Source of the DNA: an uncultured Spirochaetaceae bacterium
GTDB lineage: Bacteria; Spirochaetota; Spirochaetia; Sphaerochaetales; Sphaerochaetaceae
NCBI GenBank assembly: GCA_944389275.1
Contig: CALXLT010000042.1
Span: forward strand, 62,001-126,000
Reading direction: 5' to 3'
DNA: 64,000 bases
In this document: piece after piece, positions 1 through 7,893 of the stretch
How positions within the stretch are numbered: position 1 is the stretch's first letter
Layout of the letters: each line of letters begins with the position of its first letter
The notes under the pieces: generated by a model
Told to the model about the DNA's origin: nothing
What the model saw: the letters and a program-made list of their open reading frames with translations, nothing else
Database searches by the model: none
Program-made: the position numbers and the translations under genes

Positions 1-2
1 AA

Positions 3-308
3 TATGGTCCTGCTGTGATATCAGGCTCATTCATCATCGAGGATGATGGTGATATCCCTTACATGAATATTGATTTCAGGATTGAGGATGGCTATCTCAT
101 AAAAGGAAGCCTTGCATATAGTACCCTTGGTACAGTTTATGACATATACATATCTGATTATGAACCGAGAAATCCTGACGGTGTTGATCTTATAGATAAC
201 GGCCGCATTTACATGAACACGGATTCGGACTCATTTATCGCAAGTTTCTCCGCAGCAATCACCGATGAGGGAAAGAAGCATTCCCTTGAATACTATTCAG
301 GTGGATGA
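3..308 (+). CDS. Hypothetical protein, 5' end outside window, probably frameshifted
   Basis: The frame is open from base 3, so the gene begins upstream of the window. About 100 residues are visible, acidic and rich in Tyr/Ile/Asp with alternating hydrophobic and polar residues, as in extracytoplasmic beta-sandwich or lipoprotein modules. The frame closes at 308, but another frame stays open from 265 to 1044 with similar composition. The simplest reading is one longer gene with a frameshift between about 265 and 308. No known family was recognised. Alternatively these are two overlapping genes. Confidence 0.5.
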   Translation, partial: YGPAVISGSFIIEDDGDIPYMNIDFRIEDGYLIKGSLAYSTLGTVYDIYISDYEPRNPDGVDLIDNGRIYMNTDSDSFIASFSAAITDEGKKHSLEYYSGG

Positions 309-1044
309 GCGTGATGTGGAAGGGAATATGGTAGAGAAAGTAGTATGTCTTCTCGATGACCGTAATCTTTCCTATATTCTCTTTGCCTTTACCGGCTCTT
401 CAATGGTCCCTTCACCAGCTCCAAGTTCGGAAGAGCTGATTAAAATGATTTTTGATTCCTTTAATGAAGGATATTCATATCTTTGGGATATCTGCTCAGT
501 CGCTGTGTCGTATACGCTTTATGAGAATGGAGTTGACGGATTTGGCGATACAAGCACTCCTGCTGAAACTAGTGAAGTCGAAACTTCATTTCCTCAGAAG
601 CCTATTGATATGAACTATCTTGATCCGTCTGGCAACGAGATAAAAGGGATAGTGACAATCAATGGAATTGATGAAGATGGAAAGGTTTCCTCATATGATT
701 GTGTCATATCCAGCTTTAAGATAAGCAAAAGAGATGAGATGAATGATTATTCATTCAGTGGAAGAGCCGAGGTTCAGTTAGAAGGATCTGATAATTATTA
801 TTTTCCTTTTATCTCATCGATTGATGAATCTATGTTCAATAACAGGAATAATGAGTTTGGTTCATTCTCAGATTCTTCGTTTAATATAGATCAGGATGAA
901 CATCTATTTACATTCTCTTGTCTTACTTATAACGGAAAGAAATTGGAAATCAAATACACGGACTACGGTGTAGGAGAGCCTACGGTGGATAATATCAGCA
1001 TTACATTGGATGGCATTCCTCAGGATCCTTCAATTCTGTCATAG
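265..1044 (+). CDS. Hypothetical extracytoplasmic-type protein, probable continuation after a frameshift
   Basis: A 259-codon open frame overlaps the end of the preceding partial gene. It shows no signal peptide or lipobox at its start and no convincing ribosome-binding site, which argues against an independent gene. The protein is acidic, Ser/Asp/Tyr-rich and probably beta-structured. Residues about 115-250 loosely resemble the module in the upstream fragment. Base composition is AT-richer than the operon that follows. Function is unknown; a secreted or surface protein is an inference from composition. Confidence 0.45.
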   Translation: MRERSIPLNTIQVDERDVEGNMVEKVVCLLDDRNLSYILFAFTGSSMVPSPAPSSEELIKMIFDSFNEGYSYLWDICSVAVSYTLYENGVDGFGDTSTPAETSEVETSFPQKPIDMNYLDPSGNEIKGIVTINGIDEDGKVSSYDCVISSFKISKRDEMNDYSFSGRAEVQLEGSDNYYFPFISSIDESMFNNRNNEFGSFSDSSFNIDQDEHLFTFSCLTYNGKKLEIKYTDYGVGEPTVDNISITLDGIPQDPSILS

Positions 1045-1088
1045 CTTTTGCAATTGGATTAAAACGATTCTTCAGGCGTATATAGGGT

Positions 1089-1754
1089 ATGGAAAGCTAT
1101 ATACCGCTTGTCGATGATGGCTTCAATGCCATAAGGGAAACGAATGTATCGGGGCTTGATCTATGCTATATGGGAAGTCTCCCTTCTGGGCCTTCCATCC
1201 TTATAGGGACGACAGCCAGATACCTCATGCATGAAGAGCGCAGGGCGATCTATATCTCCGCGCTTGAGGCAGCTCTCTCAGGCTTTGGGATCGTGACGCT
1301 GGCGCTCAGCGGAGGGCTCTTCTCTCTTATAAAGGGCGCCGAGGATGGAGGAGGGCGTATCCACATCGTAACGGCAGAGGGGCTGGATGATTATCGACGG
1401 AAAAGGGAGGAGAGGATGCGGCGCGCGCTCCTTACAGGTGGTTCCGTGATATCCCCATTTCGCCATGGATACGGCAAGGATGAGGCGATCGAGGTGTCGC
1501 TCTCACTCTCATCAGCTCTTATTACGACCGGATGCGGACGCCTCATGCAGAGCGCATTGGACAATGGCATTGACACGGCGATCCTAAGGCCTTCCCTCGC
1601 TAGGAGCGCGGCGCGGAAGGCCGCAGAACAGGGCGCTCCTGTCATCGACACGTTCTCCTCGTTCCTGGCCTTTCCGTCCCGCATCGCATATCCTGATGAG
1701 AATGGTGAATATAGATTCGGCACCGAGCGTTTTGGTATAATCTCGTTGAAATGA
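1089..1754 (+). CDS. Divergent DprA/Smf-like DNA-processing protein
   Basis: This 221-residue protein looks like a shortened Rossmann-type DprA core. It has a GTTAR motif near residue 40, a GIVTLALSGG segment (residues about 66-75) at the place of the usual GIVSGLARGID motif, an SALITTGCGR motif and a final PVIDTFSSF stretch. Canonical DprA is about 300-380 residues and loads RecA on incoming single-stranded DNA. This copy is short and lacks the exact GSR and GID motifs, so activity is uncertain. The position before xerC is the familiar dprA/xer neighbourhood. A candidate -10 TATATA ends 4 bases before the ATG. Its stop overlaps the xerC start (ATGA). Confidence 0.55.
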   Translation: MESYIPLVDDGFNAIRETNVSGLDLCYMGSLPSGPSILIGTTARYLMHEERRAIYISALEAALSGFGIVTLALSGGLFSLIKGAEDGGGRIHIVTAEGLDDYRRKREERMRRALLTGGSVISPFRHGYGKDEAIEVSLSLSSALITTGCGRLMQSALDNGIDTAILRPSLARSAARKAAEQGAPVIDTFSSFLAFPSRIAYPDENGEYRFGTERFGIISLK

Positions 1755-2644
1755 AAGAGATTGAGGATTTCCTTTCATATATCTCTGATATCCGGGGGCT
1801 GTCAGAGAACACGGTCAAGAGCTATCGGGTGGATCTTGAGGAATGGGCAGTATTCCTCGATAAGATCGGCGTGCCTCTTGCTTCGTTCTCAGCTGACGAC
1901 GCCAAAGGCTATGTCAGGGAGATGATGGCGGAGTTCTCCGAGCGCTCGATACTCCGTAAGCTCACGGCGCTCCGCACCTTCTTCGGTTATCTTGAGAAGA
2001 GGGGGATAGTATCATCGGATCCCTTTGCGTCCATCTCGATGAGGAAGAAGGAGACAAGGCTTCCATCGGTGCTCACGGAGGAGGAGGTGAAGGAGCTTCT
2101 CTCCCTTCCTCGCGCATCCTTCCGCGAAGAGCGCGACCATATGCTCTTCCTTCTCATCTACAACTCGGGCATGCGCATAGGCGAGGTCCTTTCCGTCGAT
2201 ATCGACGAGATAGACTTCTCACGTCGCCGCATACTCATAACGGGAAAGGGGGACAAGGAGCGCTTCGTCTTCTTCTCGAAAGGGACAGCAGAGGAGCTGA
2301 GGCTGTATCTATCAGCGAGGGAAAGCTATCTTAGGGAGCTCGGGAAGGGGGAGGAGAAGGCATTATTTGTCGGAATGAAGGGTGGAAGGTTGCCCTTTAG
2401 TTCCGCTCATATTATCTTTGATGAATATAGGGCAAGGCTTGGCTGGCAGAAGGAGTTCACTCCGCACACGCTTCGCCACTCATTCGCGACCCATATGATG
2501 GACCGCGGTGCGGACATACGCCTTGTGCAGGAGCTGCTTGGGCATGAGAGCATCTCCACGACCCAGATCTATACGCATGTCTCAAGGCGCCGCCTCAAGA
2601 GCGTCTATGATGATACGCATCCTCATGCAAAGGAGAACAGATGA
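1751..2644 (+). CDS. xerC: Tyrosine recombinase XerC/XerD
   Basis: A 297-residue site-specific recombinase of the Xer family, which resolves chromosome dimers at dif. The N-terminal SAM-like core-binding domain spans about residues 1-95 and the catalytic domain 105-290. All catalytic residues are visible: Arg142 (GMRIGE), Lys166 (TGKGDK), His239 and Arg242 (HTLRHSF), His265 (LLGHES) and Tyr274 (QIYTHV). Length is typical. The start overlaps the preceding stop (ATGA), and the stop overlaps the hslV start in the same way, so the genes are translationally coupled. XerC and XerD cannot be told apart from sequence alone here. Confidence 0.93.
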   Translation: MKEIEDFLSYISDIRGLSENTVKSYRVDLEEWAVFLDKIGVPLASFSADDAKGYVREMMAEFSERSILRKLTALRTFFGYLEKRGIVSSDPFASISMRKKETRLPSVLTEEEVKELLSLPRASFREERDHMLFLLIYNSGMRIGEVLSVDIDEIDFSRRRILITGKGDKERFVFFSKGTAEELRLYLSARESYLRELGKGEEKALFVGMKGGRLPFSSAHIIFDEYRARLGWQKEFTPHTLRHSFATHMMDRGADIRLVQELLGHESISTTQIYTHVSRRRLKSVYDDTHPHAKENR

Positions 2645-3192
2645 CTATCCACGGTACGACGATATGCGCTGTCAGGAAGGACGGGAAGGTCGCCATCGCG
2701 GGTGATGGACAGGCCACATCCGGAGAAGGCGGGATCGTGATGAAGGGCAATTGCCGCAAGGTTCGCAGGCTCTATGACGGCAGGATCATCATAGGCTTCG
2801 CCGGCGCGACGGCCGATGCCTTCACTCTCTTCGAGCTCTTCGAGGGCAAGCTCAGGCAGTACAACGGGGACCTGATGCGCTCTGCTGTGGAGCTCGCGAA
2901 GCAGTGGAGGACGGACAGGGCGCTGAGGAACCTCAACGCGATGATGCTCACATCGGACGGAAGCAGGATCTACCTCATAACGGGTTCGGGGGATGTCCTT
3001 GAGCCTGAGGGGGACGCCGCCGGCATCGGATCAGGTGGTTCGTACGCACTTGCAGCCGCCAGGGCCTATCTTGATTCCGGCGTCTCATGGAGCGCTGAGG
3101 AGATAGCCAAGAAGGCAGTTTCAACCGCCGCGGACATCTGCATATATACCAACCACAACATTCTTTCAGAGGTCATAGATGGAAAAGCTTAA
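2641..3192 (+). CDS. hslV: ATP-dependent protease peptidase subunit HslV
   Basis: HslV forms the proteolytic double ring of the HslUV (ClpQY) protease in the cytoplasm. The N-terminal nucleophile Thr is preceded by a short propeptide: MTIHG then [10 protein letters not shown], so Thr6 should be the catalytic residue after processing. AGDGQAT, MKGN and [24 protein letters not shown] are diagnostic. [11 protein letters not shown] is two residues longer than the E. coli loop. At 183 residues it has the normal length. It is coupled to xerC by an ATGA overlap and to hslU by a 14-base overlap. Confidence 0.95.
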   Translation: MTIHGTTICAVRKDGKVAIAGDGQATSGEGGIVMKGNCRKVRRLYDGRIIIGFAGATADAFTLFELFEGKLRQYNGDLMRSAVELAKQWRTDRALRNLNAMMLTSDGSRIYLITGSGDVLEPEGDAAGIGSGGSYALAAARAYLDSGVSWSAEEIAKKAVSTAADICIYTNHNILSEVIDGKA

Positions 3193-4537
3193 GGGAAAGA
3201 AGCATCTTGATGATATGGTGCCTTCAGAGATCGTGAAGGCGCTTGATGAATATGTGATAGGCCAGGACGATGCCAAGCGCACGATCGCCGTCGCGATCCG
3301 CAACCGCGTGAGGCGCAAGAGGCTTCCGGAGGATGTCAGGGAGGAGATAACCCCGAAGAACATCCTGATGATTGGTTCCACTGGTGTCGGAAAGACCGAG
3401 ATAGCGCGCCGTATCGCCAAGCTCGCTGACGCGCCGTTCATCAAGGTCGAGGCGACCAAGTACACCGAGGTCGGATATGTCGGCCGCGATGTCGAGTCGA
3501 TGGTCCGTGACCTGATGGGCGCATCTCTCCAGATGGTGAGGGAGGAGATGGCCCAGTCCAAGAAGGAGGAGGTGGACAGGCGTGTCGAGGACAGGCTCCT
3601 TGACCTCATCCTTCCAGCTGTAGATAAGTCCTCAGGGACCGACGTAGCAGCATCCAATACCCGTGAGCAGTTCAGGGAGATGCTCCGCAAGGGGGTCTTC
3701 GACAACAGGGAAGTGGAGATGCCTCAGTCAATGAAGCAGAACTTCGGCTTCGAGCTGATGGGCTCCTCCTCGAACATGGAGGACCTGCAGCAGGCCCTTG
3801 GCTCGCTTGGATCGATGTTCTCGAACCAGGGCAGGCCGAAGATGCGCAAGATCTCCGTCAAGCGCGCCCGCGAGATAATCGAAGAGGAGGAGATGGACAA
3901 GGTCGTCGATCCTGACAAGGCCGTCGATGAGGCCAAGGAAAGGGCAGAGGAGATGGGCATCATCTTCATCGATGAGATCGACAAGGTCGCGTCGCGCGGC
4001 AACTCCTCCAACAGCGACGTGTCGAGGGAGGGCGTGCAGAGGGATATCCTCCCGATAGTCGAGGGCACGAAGGTCTCGACGAAGTGGGGCGTCATCGACA
4101 CGACGAACATCCTCTTCATTGCGGCAGGCGCGTTCTCTTTCGCCAAGCCATCCGATCTCATCCCTGAGCTTCAGGGACGCTTCCCTCTGCGCGTGGAGCT
4201 CCATGATCTGGGAGCCGAGGATTTCTACCGCATACTCACCGAGCCTCAGAACGCCATAACCAAGCAGTACAGCGCGCTTCTATCAACGGAGGGCGTGTCA
4301 GTGACATTCACCGATGAGGCGCTGCACGAGATCGCGTCTATCGCGTACGAGGTCAACCAGACCAATGACAATATAGGGGCGAGAAGGCTCTATACCGTCA
4401 TGGAGAAGCTTCTCGAGGAGCTTTCGTTCTCCGCGAACGAGCTTAACGGGCAGCAGGTCGACATAACGAAGGACTACGTGAGGCAGAGGCTCTCCGGGAT
4501 AGTTGAGGACCAGGACCTTTCGAATTACATTCTCTGA
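3179..4537 (+). CDS. hslU: ATP-dependent protease ATPase subunit HslU
   Basis: The AAA+ unfoldase that feeds substrates into HslV. The 452-residue protein has [10 protein letters not shown] near residue 25, Walker A GSTGVGKT at 66-73, the [10 protein letters not shown] pore-loop region near 95-104, Walker [10 protein letters not shown] near 260 and the sensor motif near IGARRL. The C-terminal tail ends SNYIL, near the hydrophobic tail that docks into HslV pockets. The start overlaps hslV. flhF begins two bases after its stop. Confidence 0.95.
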   Translation: MEKLKGKKHLDDMVPSEIVKALDEYVIGQDDAKRTIAVAIRNRVRRKRLPEDVREEITPKNILMIGSTGVGKTEIARRIAKLADAPFIKVEATKYTEVGYVGRDVESMVRDLMGASLQMVREEMAQSKKEEVDRRVEDRLLDLILPAVDKSSGTDVAASNTREQFREMLRKGVFDNREVEMPQSMKQNFGFELMGSSSNMEDLQQALGSLGSMFSNQGRPKMRKISVKRAREIIEEEEMDKVVDPDKAVDEAKERAEEMGIIFIDEIDKVASRGNSSNSDVSREGVQRDILPIVEGTKVSTKWGVIDTTNILFIAAGAFSFAKPSDLIPELQGRFPLRVELHDLGAEDFYRILTEPQNAITKQYSALLSTEGVSVTFTDEALHEIASIAYEVNQTNDNIGARRLYTVMEKLLEELSFSANELNGQQVDITKDYVRQRLSGIVEDQDLSNYIL

Positions 4538-4538
4538 T

Positions 4539-5618
4539 ATGGAATACTACACTGTCGTTGCTGATACATATGAGAATGCCGTACGCAAGGCCAAGAGCCA
4601 GTATGGCGATGATATAAGGATACACTCAAGGCGCGACTACATGACGCACGGCGGGATATTCACCCGCCGCCAGCCACGCTGCGAGATCGTGTGCTACTCC
4701 TCAGGAAAGGTCCAGAAGAAGGATACCAAGGTCCAGGACAAGGACATGAAGGAATTCGAGAGGGAGGCGAGGACCCCTGATCCTTCCACGCTCACGGCAA
4801 AGGAGCGCCTCGATACCGAGGTCTACAGGAAGGAGGATGAGGATGCCCTTTCGATCCTCTCAATGAACCATATAACCGATCCGCTGCGCTCGAAGCTGAT
4901 GAAGGCGTTCCCAACAGCGGAGGATACGGGCCTTGCCCTTTCCGACATGCTCCTGAGAAGCCTTGATATCGACTACGAGCATCAGGTCCATCCGAAGCAC
5001 TTCGTCGCCTTCATAGGCCCCACGGGATCGGGCAAGACAACGACGCTTGCCAAGGTGGCTTATGTCTACAGCAAGCAGGGAAAGGATGTCGCGATAATCA
5101 CCCTCGACACGTACCGCATAGGAGCCTACGAGCAGGTGAAGGCGTTCGGAGACGCGCTTTCTATCCCTGTCCTGAAGGCGGCGGCCGAGGATGAGCTGCT
5201 ATCAGCCATGGAGAGCTTCGAGAAGAAGGATATCGTCTTCATCGACACGATGGGCACGTCCCCGAAGGACAAGGAGCTCTCGCTTCGCCTGACATCTCTC
5301 ATGACTCTTCTCGGAAAGGATAGGACGGATCTCATCATGACGATCCCCGCCACGATGAAGGAGGAGGACATGAGGGAGCAGTACGCGCTCTACTCGCGCC
5401 ATGGCAAGCCATCCCTCGCGATCACGAAGCTTGATGAGACGGAGACTGTCGGCAATGTCCTCTCCTTCGCCTACAGCGCGGAGCTTCCAATCATATTCCT
5501 CACCGATGGCCAGCGTGTCCCTGATGATATAGAGAAGGCATCTGCCAAGGCCCTGATAGCCCACCTCAAGGGAATAGGGCTGGAGATGAGGAACTCAGAG
5601 AGCCAGCTCAGCAAGTAA
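4539..5618 (+). CDS. flhF: FlhF-like SRP-type GTPase
   Basis: A 359-residue SRP54/FtsY/FlhF-family GTPase. The first 60 residues (MEYYTVVADTYENAVRKAK and following) match the FlhF N-terminal B domain, and the NG domain has P-loop GPTGSGKTTT (about 163-172), LDTYRIGAYEQVK (about 189-201), DTMG and TKLDET. FlhF normally positions and helps assemble flagella together with FlhG. No flhA, flhB, flhG or other flagellar gene lies nearby, so this copy is isolated from its usual partners. The ATG at 4539, just after the hslU stop, is chosen over an upstream in-frame start because the FlhF domain begins there. Its last 24 bases overlap the convergent PBP-like gene. Confidence 0.85.
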   Translation: MEYYTVVADTYENAVRKAKSQYGDDIRIHSRRDYMTHGGIFTRRQPRCEIVCYSSGKVQKKDTKVQDKDMKEFEREARTPDPSTLTAKERLDTEVYRKEDEDALSILSMNHITDPLRSKLMKAFPTAEDTGLALSDMLLRSLDIDYEHQVHPKHFVAFIGPTGSGKTTTLAKVAYVYSKQGKDVAIITLDTYRIGAYEQVKAFGDALSIPVLKAAAEDELLSAMESFEKKDIVFIDTMGTSPKDKELSLRLTSLMTLLGKDRTDLIMTIPATMKEEDMREQYALYSRHGKPSLAITKLDETETVGNVLSFAYSAELPIIFLTDGQRVPDDIEKASAKALIAHLKGIGLEMRNSESQLSK

Positions 5619-6467
5619 GCTGACGAGCTTAGCCTTATCTGCTTCGCTTTCAGTATATATTGAGTATTCTTCTGATATAGGTTCTGTTTCATAAGGAAAT
5701 GGAACCTTATTGAATTCTATATTATTGCCATAGAAAGATGTTATCGTGTCGACGGCAGAGGAGAGCACAGCATTGTCCGGTATGCCGGAGAAGGCGAGAA
5801 GCTCTCCTTCCTTTGAAAGCACGGCGGCGTTTCCTTGCAGCCCCAGATCTAGGACAGCATCCTCCAGCGCCGCGTCGATAGTCAGCTTCACGTCAGAGCC
5901 TCTCGCGATGCGCTCGAAGGGGGAGGGCTTCGCCTTCAGATAGCCATCAAGGAGCTTCTCCAGCCCCGAGACGCCATGGAAGGAGCTATCCACCATGCCG
6001 ATCAGCGGATCCTCCCCGTGGGGATACTTCCTCTTCTCGACAGCCGCTAGCCTCACGTCATCGCCAATCCCCGCTTCCTCAAGCGCCGCCTCTATCTTAT
6101 TGAGCTCATCCAGTGAGGGAATCATCGGTATTGCTATGAAATCCTCTCCGCCCTTTATCCTGTTCTCGATGCTTATCGCGGGCTCGGTGGTGAATCGCGA
6201 GATGATCGATGCGGCATATGGCGCGGAGGTCCTCTCGAGGGATACGGAAAAGCCATAGTCCGGCGCCTGTATCGCGAGCAGCTCTCCGCTTCGATCGGTT
6301 ATCGAGCCGCGGACAAGAAGCTCGGAAAGCTCCGGATCCCTGTAGTGATGGCTTATTGAGTAATCGGTGGCATATAGATACGCAAGGGTAAGCATCACGA
6401 TAAGGGAGAGCGCCGCGACCACGGCATATGCTGCCCTGATACCCTGCTTATTGCCATTATGCATCAT
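5595..6467 (-). CDS. Penicillin-binding-protein remnant: membrane anchor and dimerization domain, no transpeptidase
   Basis: About 290 residues with one N-terminal membrane helix (about residues 12-34) and then RGSITDRSGELLA, the signature of the class B PBP (PBP2/FtsI) dimerization domain. GLEKLLDGYL and GSDVKLTIDAALEDAV mark the normal end of that domain and the start of the transpeptidase domain. The protein then stops about 80 residues later without SxxK, SxN or KTG motifs, so it cannot acylate beta-lactams or cross-link peptidoglycan. Class B PBPs are usually 550-700 residues. It may be a structural divisome or elongasome relic. The ATG at 6467 is preferred over a TTG at 6473. It is divergent from a LysM/M23 protein that also lacks catalytic residues. 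Confidence 0.75.
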   Translation of the reverse strand: MMHNGNKQGIRAAYAVVAALSLIVMLTLAYLYATDYSISHHYRDPELSELLVRGSITDRSGELLAIQAPDYGFSVSLERTSAPYAASIISRFTTEPAISIENRIKGGEDFIAIPMIPSLDELNKIEAALEEAGIGDDVRLAAVEKRKYPHGEDPLIGMVDSSFHGVSGLEKLLDGYLKAKPSPFERIARGSDVKLTIDAALEDAVLDLGLQGNAAVLSKEGELLAFSGIPDNAVLSSAVDTITSFYGNNIEFNKVPFPYETEPISEEYSIYTESEADKAKLVSLLAELAL

Positions 6468-6507
6468 GGTCAATATAATACTTCGTTAGTTGAGAGATTG
6501 TCGATAG

Positions 6508-7521
6508 ATGGGTAGATATAGTTATGATGATATGCCGCCTGAGGGCTATAGGGAGCACCGGGAAAGCGGCAAGAGAGGCACTTTCGTAATTGCATTCGTC
6601 GGTATTCTGGTGACCCTTATCGCAATCATCATATATCTGATGTATACGCCGCTTGACCAGGTTACCGCCGCGGAGGCTGATGCCGCAGCCGCTGAGAGAG
6701 TGGAAGCGGTAGAGGATGAGACAGGGGAGGAAATCCCTGCAGAGATCAATGCGACGGAAATGGAGGCTCCAGCACAGCCTCAGCCTGAATCGGTCGTTTC
6801 CGCGGTCCGTCCTCTTGAGACTACGGAGTACATCGTCTCCGAGGGCGATACCCTCATAACCATTGCCGACAAGTTCGGAGTCAAGGCATCTACCATAAAG
6901 GATTATAACAGGATATCAGACGTGAAGGTCGCGCCTGGCTCCATCATCGAGATCCCCGCATACTCCGGCACTGTCTACACTGTAAAGGAAGGAGATACCC
7001 TTGAGGACATCGCGGAAAGCTACAACCCAGAGCTCTCAGCTGATGACCTTGCGGCGCTCAACGAGCTGCCCACTACGGCTATCAGCGCGGATGACGAGAT
7101 CTTCATCCCTGAGGTCGGGAGCGATATCGCGAAGGATGACAGGTTCTCCTCCCCGGTCCCTGATGGACGCGTCATAAGGCATTACGGAGAGTTCTATGAG
7201 GATAAGGGCGAGACTGTCGAGGGCGTTGTCATCGCGTCCCTTCCAGGCTCTCCCGTCCTTTCAGCGGGGGAGGGAACGGTCAGCAGGGTCGGCATGACAG
7301 CGGAGAGACGCCGCTTCATCCAGATAGATGGCTCTGATGGCTATTCGGCTATCTATATGGATATAGAGAGCCCGCTTGTCCAGACCGGTTCTTCCGTTGC
7401 ACAGGGCAGCATCATAGGCATGATCGGCTCCAGCAGCCGTTACTATGGCGAGCCCGCTATCCTCTTCTCCCTCAGCCAGGACGGAGTCAGCCTCGATCCT
7501 GAGGATCTTATCGGATTCTGA
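6508..7521 (+). CDS. LysM-repeat protein with degenerate M23 peptidase domain
   Basis: A membrane-anchored envelope protein of 337 residues: cytoplasmic N-terminus, one transmembrane helix (about 26-46), an acidic Ala/Glu-rich linker, two LysM modules (about 106-150 and 153-202, each beginning YxVxEGDTL) and a C-terminal LytM/M23 fold (about 205-337). The fold is recognisable from GSPVLSAGEGTVSRVG and the VQTGSSVAQGSIIGMIG block. The zinc ligands are gone: the HxxxD region reads EGVVIA and the HLHFE region reads AILFSL. Like EnvC/NlpD-type LytM factors it probably binds peptidoglycan or regulates another enzyme rather than cutting. Confidence 0.82.
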   Translation: MGRYSYDDMPPEGYREHRESGKRGTFVIAFVGILVTLIAIIIYLMYTPLDQVTAAEADAAAAERVEAVEDETGEEIPAEINATEMEAPAQPQPESVVSAVRPLETTEYIVSEGDTLITIADKFGVKASTIKDYNRISDVKVAPGSIIEIPAYSGTVYTVKEGDTLEDIAESYNPELSADDLAALNELPTTAISADDEIFIPEVGSDIAKDDRFSSPVPDGRVIRHYGEFYEDKGETVEGVVIASLPGSPVLSAGEGTVSRVGMTAERRRFIQIDGSDGYSAIYMDIESPLVQTGSSVAQGSIIGMIGSSSRYYGEPAILFSLSQDGVSLDPEDLIGF

Positions 7522-7582
7522 TCTGATGAAGCTGGATCGGCATGGGGTTCAGCCATGCTGGGACTGCGGATTGAAAATATAT

Positions 7583-7879
7583 TCAGATAAACCGGGCGAC
7601 AGACACATCAAACAAGGCAGCAAGCTCCTTGGCCGTCTTCTTGCTTATTGGCTTCCTGTCGTTTTCCATATCGGAAATGAACTGCTTTGATGTGCCAAGC
7701 TTTTTTGCAAGCTCCGGCTGGGTCATTCCAATGAGCTTCCGATAAAACCGCAGATTCTTCTCAGGTGTATCTTCACTCTCAAGATTCTTGAACCATTCCA
7801 TATCCATCGCATTGACCATATCTTCTCTTTCGACCCTGACATTCTCTTCACCGGGAAACGAAGCCTGTGGAACAAACAC
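7583..7879 (-). CDS. XRE-family helix-turn-helix protein (antitoxin-like)
   Basis: The C-terminal 55 residues form a lambda-repressor-like HTH (RKLIGMTQPELAKKLG, then TSKQFISDMENDRKPIS). The open frame begins with GTG at 7879 but has no good ribosome-binding site there. An internal ATG at 7819 follows an AAAGAGAAG sequence and may be the true start, giving 79 residues. It lies directly downstream of the AAA-ATPase gene on the same strand, with a short CAAGCC/GGCTTG hairpin (7886-7901) between or overlapping them. HigA-type antitoxins look like this, but no RelE/HigB toxin gene is adjacent. Confidence 0.7.
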   Translation of the reverse strand: MFVPQASFPGEENVRVEREDMVNAMDMEWFKNLESEDTPEKNLRFYRKLIGMTQPELAKKLGTSKQFISDMENDRKPISKKTAKELAALFDVSVARFI

Positions 7880-7893
7880 TTACGTCCAAGCCT

